Positions 27,471 to 35,881 of a DNA stretch of 64,000 bases are shown piece after piece (positions within the stretch are counted from its first letter, which is position 1; every line of letters begins with the position of its first letter). The stretch spans positions 1-64,000 of the forward strand of contig JAJYNJ010000076.1 in the NCBI GenBank assembly GCA_021786385.1, given 5' to 3'. Source of the stretch: Chloroflexota bacterium. GTDB lineage: Bacteria; Chloroflexota; Limnocylindria; Limnocylindrales; CSP1-4. Made by a program: the position numbers and the translations under genes. Under the pieces are notes generated by a model. That model saw only the letters and a program-made list of their open reading frames with translations, had not been told where the DNA came from and made no database searches.

Positions 27471-28989
27471 TACTACAACGCCGGTTATTGACGCCGTGGA
27501 GCATCGGGGGTAGGGTGGCGCCCCGAGAGGGCGCCCGACCGCGGCGGAGCCGTCTGTCCGTGGCGACCCTCGCGAGGAAGGGGTCACCCGCATGCTCGAC
27601 GCTGATCTCGCCGCCCTCCTGCCGGCGCTCGAGACGTTCCATGCCCGCTTCGGGCGCTTCTTCCGGCGCTCGGAGGGACGGGCGGCGAGCCGCAAGTACC
27701 TGATCGGCCTTGCCCTGCCGATCGAGCGCAAGAACGTCGAGAACATTGCCGAACGGGTCGGGGCGCCGCCCCGCAAGCTCCAGGAGTTCCTGTCCGACTC
27801 GCCCTGGGACGACGACGGCTGCATCGGGGAGCTGCAGCAGTTCGTCGGCGAGCAGCTCGGCGCGCCGGGCGGGGTCCTCGTCCTCGACGACACAGGCTTC
27901 CCAAAGAAGGGGATTCACTCGGCCGGCGTCGGCCGCCAGTACAGCGGCACGCTCGGGCGGGTCGACAACTGCCAGGTCGGGGTGTTCCTGGGTTATGCCA
28001 GCCCCCACGGCCACACCCTCGTCGACCGGCGGCTGTATCTGGCCGAGGGCTGGCTCGCCGATCCCGCGAAGCGGGCCTCGCGGCGGGCCGCGGTGCCCGA
28101 GACGGTCCGCTTCGCGACCAAGCTCGAGCTCGCGGGCGAGATGCTGACCGCGGCCATCGAGCGCGGCCACCTGCCGGTGGGCTGGGTGACCGCCGACGCC
28201 GCCTATGGCGACAGCGCCGACCTCCGGGCGCTCGTGGCGCGTCTGGGCCGCTGGTACTGCGTCGAGGTCAGCGGGACGACCGAGGTGTGGACCGCGGATC
28301 CTGCCTGGGCGGTGCCGCCGCGGGCGGGTCGCACGGGGCGGCCGCGCACGAAGGTGCGGCCCAGGTCCGACGCCACCCCGGCCCAGGCGGTGCGCGAGAT
28401 CGTCCGGGCGCTTCCGGAGGAGGCCTGGATCCGGCACCGCGTCACCGAGGGCGAGAAGGGTCCCCGCGAGTACGAGTTCGCCCGCCTGCGCGTGGTCGAG
28501 AAGGTCCATCGCGCCCCCGGCCCGGAGGGCTGGCTCCTCGCCCGCCGCCCGGCCGGCTCGGACCAGGCGGCCGAGATCAAGTGCTATCTCAGCAACGCCC
28601 CCGCCACGGTCGCGCTCGCCGAGCTCGCCGCGGTGGGCTGCCTGCGCTGGACGATCGAGGAGGACTTCGAGCTCGCCAAGGGCGAGGTCGGGCTCGACCA
28701 CTACGAGGTGACGAAGTTCCGCGGCTGGTATCACCACATCACGCTCGCACTCCTGGCGCTCGCCTTCCTCAAGGCGGTCCAGCGCGAGTGGGGGAAAAAA
28801 TGGGGCCCAGGCATCCGTGCCGGAGATCCGCCAGCCGCTTGAGGTCGTCCTGCCGGTCGAGCGCTGGAGCGCTGCCACCGCGATCGCCTGGTTCGAGCGC
28901 CAGCAGCGGCGCAAGGCGGCAGCCCGAGCCAGCCACCGGCGTCGCTGGCTCCGGGAGCATCCACTACGGCAGCAACCGGCGTTGTAGTA
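27471..28989 (+). mobile_element. IS701-family-like insertion sequence, about 1.52 kb
   Basis: 16-bp perfect terminal inverted repeats TACTACAACGCCGGTT (27471-27486 and its complement ending at 28989), flanked on both sides by CTAG (27467-27470, 28990-28993). Confidence 0.88.
27592..28842 (+). CDS. IS701-family-like transposase (probably frameshifted near its C-terminus)
   Basis: LVLDDTGFPKKGIHSAGVGRQYSGTLGRVDNCQVGVFLGYASPHGHTLVDRRLYLAEGW...VTADAAYGDSADLRALV...WTIEEDFELAKGEVGLDHYEVTKFRGWYHHITLALLALAFL. Confidence 0.9.
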   Translation: MLDADLAALLPALETFHARFGRFFRRSEGRAASRKYLIGLALPIERKNVENIAERVGAPPRKLQEFLSDSPWDDDGCIGELQQFVGEQLGAPGGVLVLDDTGFPKKGIHSAGVGRQYSGTLGRVDNCQVGVFLGYASPHGHTLVDRRLYLAEGWLADPAKRASRRAAVPETVRFATKLELAGEMLTAAIERGHLPVGWVTADAAYGDSADLRALVARLGRWYCVEVSGTTEVWTADPAWAVPPRAGRTGRPRTKVRPRSDATPAQAVREIVRALPEEAWIRHRVTEGEKGPREYEFARLRVVEKVHRAPGPEGWLLARRPAGSDQAAEIKCYLSNAPATVALAELAAVGCLRWTIEEDFELAKGEVGLDHYEVTKFRGWYHHITLALLALAFLKAVQREWGKKWGPGIRAGDPPAA

Positions 28990-28993
28990 CTAG

Positions 28994-29413
28994 GCACCGC
29001 ATCGTCGGCGGGACCGCGCGGAGCACGTGCAGCGCGCCGAAGACGTTCGTCTCGAAGATCGCCAGCACCTGCGCCGGCGGGAGCGTCTCCACCGCGCCGA
29101 GCTCCCCGATCCCGGCGTTGTTGACCGGCACGTCGAGCCACCCCTCGCGCTCGAGCAGGCCACCGGTCGCGGCCTCGACCGACGCCGGTTCGGTCACGCC
29201 AAGGGCGATCACCGAGACGTGCACCCCGGCCGCGGCAGCCGCCTCGTCCAACCGTGCGGATCTGCGCGGGTCGCGCATCGACGCGTAGACCGCGTACCCG
29301 GCCTTCGCGAACGCCACGGCCGTCTCGAGCCCGATGCCGCTACCGCCACTCGTGATCAGGACCACGCGGATGTGCCCACACCCCCCTTGTGCCGGCAAAC
29401 ATGCGACGCGCAT
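28994..29413 (-). pseudogene. Short-chain dehydrogenase/reductase, truncated at the IS boundary
   Basis: VVLITSGGSGIGLETAVAFAKAGYAVYASMRDPRR...VNNAGIGELGAVETLPPAQVLAIFETNVFGALHVLRAVPPTMR then stops at the IS junction. Confidence 0.75.
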
Positions 29414-29457
29414 CTCGCGAGTCCGGCGCGGCCCGGGGTGCTGGCACGAGCCGCAGC

Positions 29458-29976
29458 TCAGGGCGCGCCGAGGAGCTTGAGCTGATGGCGCGCGGTGAGC
29501 TCGGCGTCCCAGTCCGGGAGGAAGCCCAGACCGTAGCGCTCGCCCAAGGCGGCCCGCGCCGTCACGAACGCGGCAAGGTCGCTGCTGCGACGGACGAGCT
29601 CAGCCAACTCGGCGAAGAACCGTTCGAAGCCCGCCGGAGAGATGATCTCGACGAGGCGCGCCGGCGCCGGCCCCGGGTTCCAGAACGTGTGTGGCACGCC
29701 GCGCGGCTTGTAGATATAGGTGCCCGGGCCGGCCGTGCCCTCAGCGTCGCCGATACGCACCCCGAAGGTGCCCTCGAGCACGTACGAGAGCTCGTCTTCA
29801 GCGTGGTGGACGTGGGAGGGCACGAGGCGCCCCGGTGCCATGGGGTGTTCGACGATCGAGAGGCGTCCTGCGCTCGCCTCCGCCCCCACTTTGAAGTGCA
29901 CTCCGAGCCCTCCCAAGTCGACCAGGACGCCGTCGGCGGGTCCGACGAGCACGAGTCCGCTGGGCTCACGCGCCAT
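29458..29976 (-). CDS. Cupin-domain protein
   Basis: VPSHVHHAEDELSYVLEGTFGVRIGDAEGTAGPGTYIYKPRGVPHTFWNPGPAPARLVEIISPAGFERFF. Confidence 0.85.
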   Translation of the reverse strand: MAREPSGLVLVGPADGVLVDLGGLGVHFKVGAEASAGRLSIVEHPMAPGRLVPSHVHHAEDELSYVLEGTFGVRIGDAEGTAGPGTYIYKPRGVPHTFWNPGPAPARLVEIISPAGFERFFAELAELVRRSSDLAAFVTARAALGERYGLGFLPDWDAELTARHQLKLLGAP

Positions 29977-29997
29977 GGCGCAGCTCCTCTCGCAGCT

Positions 29998-30026
29998 ATT
30001 CGAATGCACACTATCGTGCAACGAAT
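29998..30026. promoter_or_regulatory. Putative TetR operator (imperfect palindrome) between the divergent cupin and TetR genes
   Basis: ATTCGaatGCACactatcGTGCaaCGAAT. Confidence 0.45.
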
Positions 30027-30090
30027 AATGCTGACACCCGTGGGGCGGCCTGTCAAGGTTCACGACACAACGGCGTGCGATGATTGGTGC

Positions 30091-30720
30091 ATGCGCCGCA
30101 GGTACACGCTCAGGGTGCGCGCCGAGCGCGAGGCGGCGACCCGTCGACGGATCGTCGAGGCCGCCGTCGAGCTGCATCGCACGCGCGGTCCGGCGGAGAC
30201 GACGCTGAGCGCGGTGGCGGACCTCGCGGGCGTCACGCGCCACACGCTGTACCGCCATTTCCCCACCGAAGCCGTGCTCTTGCAGGCCTGTCGGGAGCAT
30301 CTGTTCGCCACGCAGCCGCCGCCCGACTTCGCTGTCGTAGCGGAGATCGAGGACCTCCCAAGCCGGGTGCGCCACGGCCTCACCGCGCTCTACCGCTACT
30401 ACGCGGCCCATGCCCAGCTCATCGGGCACGTCCTGCGCGACGCCGACCGGGTGCCGGTCGGGGAGGGCTTTCGCCGCCTGCGCGTCGATGCGACGGCCGC
30501 GCTGCTCGCCGGGGAGGCGCCGGCGCGCCGGGAGCCTGCGGCGGCGGCGCTCCTCGCCGCGGACTTCGCCGTCTGGCGCGCCCTGACCGAGGGCGCGGGG
30601 CTCAGCCTCGAGGAGGCCGTGGAGCTGATGGTGGGCTTCGTCGTCGCCACGCTGGGTGCGACGGCGCCGCGCGCGACGAGCGGGCCGCCCGTCCGATGCC
30701 GCCGCTCAGCAGGCCGGTAG
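30091..30720 (+). CDS. TetR/AcrR-family regulator
   Basis: ATRRRIVEAAVELHRTRGPAETTLSAVADLAGVTRHTLYRHFPTEAVLLQACREHLF. Confidence 0.88.
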   Translation: MRRRYTLRVRAEREAATRRRIVEAAVELHRTRGPAETTLSAVADLAGVTRHTLYRHFPTEAVLLQACREHLFATQPPPDFAVVAEIEDLPSRVRHGLTALYRYYAAHAQLIGHVLRDADRVPVGEGFRRLRVDATAALLAGEAPARREPAAAALLAADFAVWRALTEGAGLSLEEAVELMVGFVVATLGATAPRATSGPPVRCRRSAGR

Positions 30721-31061
30721 GGGCGAGGGCGCGGCCGGTGGGCCACCGACCCAGGCAACCCCACCCGCGCACGCCCACGCCGAGCACATCCGCGCCCACA
30801 AGGGCGAGCGGATCCGGCGGGCGGAGGTGAAGGGCTGGCCGGCCAGGGGCCGGTGCGCCGGGCGCTCCATCATCGGGCTCGGTCCGGGACCGCTGGAGCC
30901 CCACCGGCAAGCCCGGGCCGCACCCCGACGTCCTCGGACCCCGGGCCACGCAGCCGCACGAGGCGCGTCGCCGCACCCCGCACCATCGGACTGCCATGAA
31001 GAGGGCCCCGCCGGTGGGACAGTGGGTTCTCGAGGGAACCAGCCACCAGGAGGCCCGAGAC

Positions 31062-32102
31062 ATGTTGTACGCCGGATTGGACCTGTCGCGCCAGAAGCTC
31101 GATGTGCACGTCCTCGACGAGGAGGGCCGGAGCGTCGACCTCCTTGCGGTGCGCCCCGATGCCGACGCCCTGCGCACGCTCGCTGAACGGATCGCCCGCC
31201 ATGGCCAGCCGGTCGAGGCGGCGATCGAGTCGATGAACGGTGCGCGCTTCGTGCACGACACCTTGGAGCGCTACGGCTGGGACGTCGCGATCGCCGATGC
31301 GGCCAAGGCGAAAGGTCTGGCGCCCCTGGCGGCGAAGACGGACAAGATCGACGCGCGGGTGCTCGCCGAGCTCGCTCGTCGGGAACTCGTGCCGGCGATC
31401 TGGCTGCCCGACCCCGAAGTCCGCGCGGAACGCGAGCGGGCGCGCTTCCGCCTCTCCCTCGTGCGCTATCGCACCTCGCTGAAGAACCGCATCCACGCCA
31501 CCCTCATCACCTTCGGCCACCCGGTGCCGGTGAGCGACCTGTTCGGGGTCGCCGGCCGCAAGCTGCTCGCCTCCCTGGCGATCCCCGAGCCCTGGGCCAC
31601 CACGCTCGCCACGAGCCTACGCCTCGTCGACGAGCTCGAAGCCGAGATCGACAGCTGCGAAGCCGAGCTGCGGGCGATGGGGGCTGACCATCCCTACGTC
31701 CCGCTCCTGTGCACCGTGCCCGGCATCAGCTGGGTGCTGGGGTACACGATCGCCGCCGAGATCGGCGACATCGGCAGGTTCGCCAGCCCTAAGCGCTTCA
31801 CCGGGTACACCGGGCTCTGTCCCCGGGTCTACCAGTCAGGCCCGGTCGACCGCCGGGGCTCGTTGACGAAGAGCGGCCCGAAGTACTTGCGCTGGGCGCT
31901 CATCGAGGCGGCCGCCACCGCCGCACGCAATCCCCAGTACCACGAGCGCTACGAACACACCAAGCGCCGGCTCGGCAAGCAGCGGGGCAGCAAGATCGCC
32001 CGGGTGGAGCTCGCCCGCGACCTCGCCAGCGCGATCTGGCACATGCTCACGCGCCAGGAGCCGTTCCGAGCGGCAGGCCCCACCAATCGCCTGGTCGCCT
32101 GA
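31062..32102 (+). CDS. IS110-family transposase (element A)
   Basis: LYAGLDLSRQKLDVHVLDEEGR...AAKTDKIDARVLAELA...VPGISWVLGYTIAAEIGDIGRFASPKRFTGYTGLCPRVYQSG...LTKSGPKYLRWALIEAA. Confidence 0.93.
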   Translation: MLYAGLDLSRQKLDVHVLDEEGRSVDLLAVRPDADALRTLAERIARHGQPVEAAIESMNGARFVHDTLERYGWDVAIADAAKAKGLAPLAAKTDKIDARVLAELARRELVPAIWLPDPEVRAERERARFRLSLVRYRTSLKNRIHATLITFGHPVPVSDLFGVAGRKLLASLAIPEPWATTLATSLRLVDELEAEIDSCEAELRAMGADHPYVPLLCTVPGISWVLGYTIAAEIGDIGRFASPKRFTGYTGLCPRVYQSGPVDRRGSLTKSGPKYLRWALIEAAATAARNPQYHERYEHTKRRLGKQRGSKIARVELARDLASAIWHMLTRQEPFRAAGPTNRLVA

Positions 32103-32231
32103 CGACCCTCATCTGACTTGGGCCGCCGCTGTCTCCCACCCAACTGAGTCCTCCCCCTCGAGGAGGCCGATAGAGACGTGAGAAGCGCACTCTCAGCCTG
32201 CACACGATCACCGCCTCGTGCCTTGACAGCA
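32103..32231 (+). ncRNA. Candidate seekRNA/bridge RNA region of element A (between tnp stop and right inverted repeat)
   Basis: Position matches the seekRNA location reported for IS1111-group elements; contains small inverted repeats (CCTCC...GGAGG, TTGGG...CCCAA). Confidence 0.3.
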
Positions 32232-32247
32232 GGGCCCTCTTCATAGT

Positions 32248-32470
32248 GGTGGCGGGCCGCTGGCGCGGCCACCCGAGACCGATGAAAGTAGGCGCGGGTC
32301 GCCTGGTGACGTCGGCTTCTCATTGGTGCCAGCGGAGCCCGTTTCATAGTGGGGCGCGGGGACCTCGGGGCACGATTGACTGCGCCGCGAGCGCGAGCTT
32401 CAGATTCCACGCGAGTGAGGTCCCTCCAGGTGGCCCGGCGGTACACGGACCGATTACGGAGGGCTGCCTC
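32248..32470 (+). ncRNA. Candidate bridge RNA / left-end noncoding region of element B
   Basis: About 220 nt noncoding upstream of tnp, as in IS110-group left ends. Paired elements: GGCCGC-TGGC-GCGGCC near 32255-32270; GGGACCTC (32359-32366) / GAGGTCCC (32417-32424) enclosing GCGC...GCGC (32382-32394). Confidence 0.35.
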
Positions 32471-33706
32471 ATGGACACGTTGATCGAGCGCTGCGCCGGG
32501 CTCGACGTCCACAAGGACACGGTGGTCGCCTGCGTGCGGGTCAGGGACGGGCGGGGTGCGCCGCAGGTCGAGACCGCGGAGTTCGGCACGACGACCGCCG
32601 CCCTGCTGGCGCTGCGCGACTGGCTCACGGGCTTCGGCGTTCAGGTGGTGGGCATGGAGTCGACGGGGGTCTACTGGAAGCCCGTGTACTACGTGCTCGA
32701 GGGCGCCATGACCTGCTGGCTCCTCAACGCCCGCCACCTGCGCAACGTGCCCGGGCGCAAGACCGACCTGGCCGACGCGGCCTGGATCGCCCAGCTCGTC
32801 GAGCATGGCCTGGTGCGGCCCAGCTTCGTGCCACCACCGGAGATCCGCGAGCTGCGCGATCTCACCCGCTATCGCAAGTCCCAGATCGAGGAGCGCACCC
32901 GCGAGGCCCAGCGTCTCGACAAGGTGCTCCAGGATGCCGGTCTCAAGCTCTCCTCGGTGGCCTCCGACATCCTCGGCGTCTCGGGCCGGGCGATGCTCGC
33001 CGCCCTCGTCGAGGGCACCCGCGATCCGGTGGCCCTGGCCGAGCTCGCCAGGGGCGCGCTGCGGGCGAAGATCCCGGCCCTCCGGGAAGCGCTCTCCGGG
33101 CGCTTCAGCGCCCACCACGCGCTGCTCGTGGGCGAGATCCTCGCCAAGCTCGACTACCTCGACGAGGCCATCGGGCGTCTCTCGGCCGAGATCGATCGGC
33201 TGATTGAGCCCTTCCGCGCACAGGTCGCCCTCCTGGACACGATCCCGGGCATCGACCGGCGCTGCGCCGAGGCGCTCATCGCCGAGATCGGCGTCGACAT
33301 GACCCGCTTCGGCGACGCAAGCCGGCTCGCCTCGTGGGCAGGCGTGTGTCCGGGTCAGCACGAGTCGGTCGGCAAGCAGAAGACCGACCGGACCCGCAAG
33401 GGACCGAAGTGGCTCCAGGTCCACCTGAACGAAGCAGCCAAGGCCGCCGCCCGCTCCAAGGGCACCTATCTCGCGGCCCAGTACGCTCGCCTACGACCCC
33501 GCCGGGGCCACGCCAAGGCCACCATCGCCGTCGAACACTTGATCCTCGTCGCCGCCTACCACATCCTCGACCGCGGCGTCCCCTACGCCGACCTCGGCGG
33601 GGACTGGTTCTCGCGCCGGCACGACGCGGAACGTCACGCCCGCCACCTCGCCCGCCAGATCGAGGCGTTGGGCTTCGAGGTGACCCTGAGCCCGGTGGCT
33701 GCGTGA
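32471..33706 (+). CDS. IS110-family transposase (element B)
   Basis: CAGLDVHKDTVVACVRV...ESTGVYWKPVYYVLEG...LLNARHLRNVPGRKTDLADAAWIAQLVEHGLVRPSFVPPPEIRELRDLTRYR...LDTIPGIDRRCAEALIAEIGVDMTRFGDASRLASWAGVCPG. Confidence 0.95.
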   Translation: MDTLIERCAGLDVHKDTVVACVRVRDGRGAPQVETAEFGTTTAALLALRDWLTGFGVQVVGMESTGVYWKPVYYVLEGAMTCWLLNARHLRNVPGRKTDLADAAWIAQLVEHGLVRPSFVPPPEIRELRDLTRYRKSQIEERTREAQRLDKVLQDAGLKLSSVASDILGVSGRAMLAALVEGTRDPVALAELARGALRAKIPALREALSGRFSAHHALLVGEILAKLDYLDEAIGRLSAEIDRLIEPFRAQVALLDTIPGIDRRCAEALIAEIGVDMTRFGDASRLASWAGVCPGQHESVGKQKTDRTRKGPKWLQVHLNEAAKAAARSKGTYLAAQYARLRPRRGHAKATIAVEHLILVAAYHILDRGVPYADLGGDWFSRRHDAERHARHLARQIEALGFEVTLSPVAA

Positions 33707-33887
33707 ACCGCGGGTGCTACTTTCGCTTCAGAAAACGGATCATGGGGGGCTCCGATCCGGCCAGGGTGGGGCGGGACGAGATACTGGTGTCGGCGTCACG
33801 CGCATCGTTGGCGTCGCGCTCGGGCTGAGTGATGCATGGCGTCGGGCCCGCTAGATAGGCGGGGAGGGACGATGAGGAGCGCACCCG

Positions 33888-34355
33888 ATGGCCAGGACCC
33901 CGGAGCCCACCAGCACGGAGCAGCTCGCCGAGCGGTTGGCGAAGGCGCGCGATGCCTGGGCGTTCTTCCAGGCGGACGTCGAGGCCCTCAAGGAGGCCAT
34001 GCACCGGGCCGCGACCCCGGCCCCAGGACGCGGAGCTGCGGCGCCTCGAGGCGTACGGCGCCCTGGAAGGGCGCGACGAGGGGATGGGGAGCGAGCGCGA
34101 CGCGGCCGAACCGCAGGAAGGGGACGCACGATGACGAGGGAGCAGGAGCTCGCGCAGGACGACCGCGCGGAGTGCCTGGCCGAGCTGACGGAACGGATGG
34201 TCCGTGAACGCACCACCCTGACCGCTCTGCCGCCAGCCGAGGCCGGTGGGGTGATCGAGCACCTCGCAGAGGCCGCGCGCGAGCTGCACACCATCGCCCA
34301 CCCGGTCACCGCGCAGCGCAAGGGCGGCGACGCCACGATGCGGGGGAAGACCTGA
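33888..34355 (+). CDS. Hypothetical protein(s); likely two small ORFs fused by a frameshift
   Basis: MARTPEPTSTEQLAERLAKARDAWAFFQADVEALKEAMHRAAT..., then MTREQELAQDDRAECLAELTERMVRERTTL...; an alternative frame carries DAELRRLEAYGALEGRDEGMGSERDAAEPQEGDAR up to the internal ATG. Confidence 0.35.
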   Translation: MARTPEPTSTEQLAERLAKARDAWAFFQADVEALKEAMHRAATPAPGRGAAAPRGVRRPGRARRGDGERARRGRTAGRGRTMTREQELAQDDRAECLAELTERMVRERTTLTALPPAEAGGVIEHLAEAARELHTIAHPVTAQRKGGDATMRGKT

Positions 34356-34654
34356 GCCCGCCCCGGGGATGCGCCGCTGCATCGGATCGGCGAAGGTCGG
34401 GATCGCGCCGCCCGAGGCGCGGACGGAGACCTCTCCGCTCCAGCCGAGCCAGCGCGACGGCCTGGGCCGGCTGTGCCCGCGCCACGCGAACGCGGACACC
34501 GCAGGTTTGGCGAGGGACGCCACGGCCCGCCGGGCGGCCCAGGCCGCGCTGGCGGCAGAGCCCGAGGACGCCGAAGGGGTTGGCACCGGTGCGGATTCCG
34601 CACCCGGCTGATGACGCGCCTGACCCGGGCCTCGCGGATGGACGGCGGCCAGGG

Positions 34655-34990
34655 GTTGCTGCGCCGGCTCACGCTGGTGATGTTGGCATACACGACCACG
34701 GTGCTGCGCTTGATCGGGATCCCGGTTGCCCGAGATGCCGCGGCGACCAGCTGGGCGACGCTCTCGAACTGGGCGTCCGTGTAGGGCTCGGGTCCTGCGC
34801 CCGAGCACTCGATCGACTCGTGCACCCACTCGTTCATGGTCATCCCGAGGCGACCGCGGCGATGGTCGGGAGCTTCCGGTTGGGCGAGGCGACGTCGCCC
34901 TGGCTCGAGGCCGCGTACTTCCCTGCGTCGATGGCGCGGACGATCGTGCCGTCGCGGTCGATGGAGGCCGTTGCCGGCGGCCCCCAGGAC
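34655..34990 (-). pseudogene. Possible N-acetylmuramoyl-L-alanine amidase-like (endolysin) remnant
   Basis: Reverse-frame fragments DRDGTIVRAIDAGKYAASSQGDVASPNRKLPTIAAVASG* and MNEWVHESIECSGAGPEPYTDAQFESVAQLVAAASRATGIPIKR; the latter recalls amidase_2 'YTDAQ...LV...GIP' patterns. Confidence 0.3.
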
Positions 34991-35122
34991 CCTGTGGGGT
35001 GCCTTTATTCGGCCGTCATGCCGCGACCTCGTATTCGTGGATCAAGCCGCCCAGCCGATCATGCCGCAGGACCTGCCGGATGTCCCGGTCGAGGCCGATG
35101 AGCCGGTCGCGGCGGCGCAGGC

Positions 35123-35539
35123 TTATTCCTTCTCGGCCGAGATCAGTTCGACGGTGACGGGGAGACGGGGCCACCCGGCGTCCGTGGTGACGATTCGAGT
35201 TGCGTTGTGGACCAGCGCGGTTGCGACGACGAAGGCGTCCGGCAACCGCAACCGGGCGCCGTGACGGGCGCGCAGGTCGGCGGCCTGGGCCGCGATCGCC
35301 CTGCTGATCGGCTCGATGGCCGCAGGCAACGCATCGACGAAGGCGTCCACCGTGCCGACCGCCTCGCCACCCCGGCGGTGCGGTGCCACGAGGATCTCGG
35401 CATATGCCGAGGCCGGGAGCAGGAGCCTGTCGCCCCGCCCGAGGGCCTTGCGGACCGCGTCGACGGCTGCGGCGTGGTGCGCGTCGGTCGCGTCGAGGAC
35501 GCCGATGAGCACGCCGGCGTCGAGAACGGTCAGCTCCAC
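35123..35539 (-). CDS. PIN-domain (VapC-like) toxin
   Basis: TVLDAGVLIGVLDATDAHHAAAVDAV...LLLPASAYAEILVAPHRRG...LRLPDAFVVATALVHNATRIVTTD. Confidence 0.85.
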   Translation of the reverse strand: MELTVLDAGVLIGVLDATDAHHAAAVDAVRKALGRGDRLLLPASAYAEILVAPHRRGGEAVGTVDAFVDALPAAIEPISRAIAAQAADLRARHGARLRLPDAFVVATALVHNATRIVTTDAGWPRLPVTVELISAEKE

Positions 35540-35787
35540 TCGCGTCGCAACGCGTCGAGTTCGCCCGCCGGGTAGACGTCGGTCAGTGCGCCGGCGAAGC
35601 GAGCCACGGGGTCATCGTCGCGGATGAGCGCGACCTCTCCGGGGCCACGGACCTCTGCCCGCAGCCGATCGCCGGTGCGGATGCCCGCCTCCTCGAGCGC
35701 ATCCAGCGGGATCGTCACCTGGTGCTTGCCACTGACTCGCGTGTATCCACGCCGCCGCCTGGCCTTTACTCTCGGGTTCATGAGCAA
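35530..35787 (-). CDS. AbrB/VapB-like antitoxin
   Basis: YTRVSGKHQVTIPLDALEEAGIRTGDRLRAEVRGPGEVALIRDDDP; overlaps the PIN toxin start. Confidence 0.82.
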   Translation of the reverse strand: MLMNPRVKARRRRGYTRVSGKHQVTIPLDALEEAGIRTGDRLRAEVRGPGEVALIRDDDPVARFAGALTDVYPAGELDALRREWS

Positions 35788-35881
35788 AGCTTAACGCCGC
35801 CGGCTGCACTCGCGCAACGATGGAGCGGCGCCGAGGGCCCGCGTCCGGTTGGTCCGGTCGAGCCCACTCCAACCTCTCACC

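Larger units (their letters stand above)
30996..32244 (+). mobile_element. IS110-family element A, IS1111-like layout (subterminal inverted repeats)
   Basis: 13-bp inverted repeat ATGAAGAGGGCCC (30996-31008) / GGGCCCTCTTCAT (32232-32244) brackets the transposase; short 5' and longer 3' noncoding ends. Confidence 0.7.

Noticed and set aside
27121-28914. 597-aa reverse ORF across the IS701-like element
   Set aside because: Antisense to a clear transposase and crosses the IS boundary.
31949-33424. 491-aa reverse ORF
   Set aside because: Antisense to the element B transposase.
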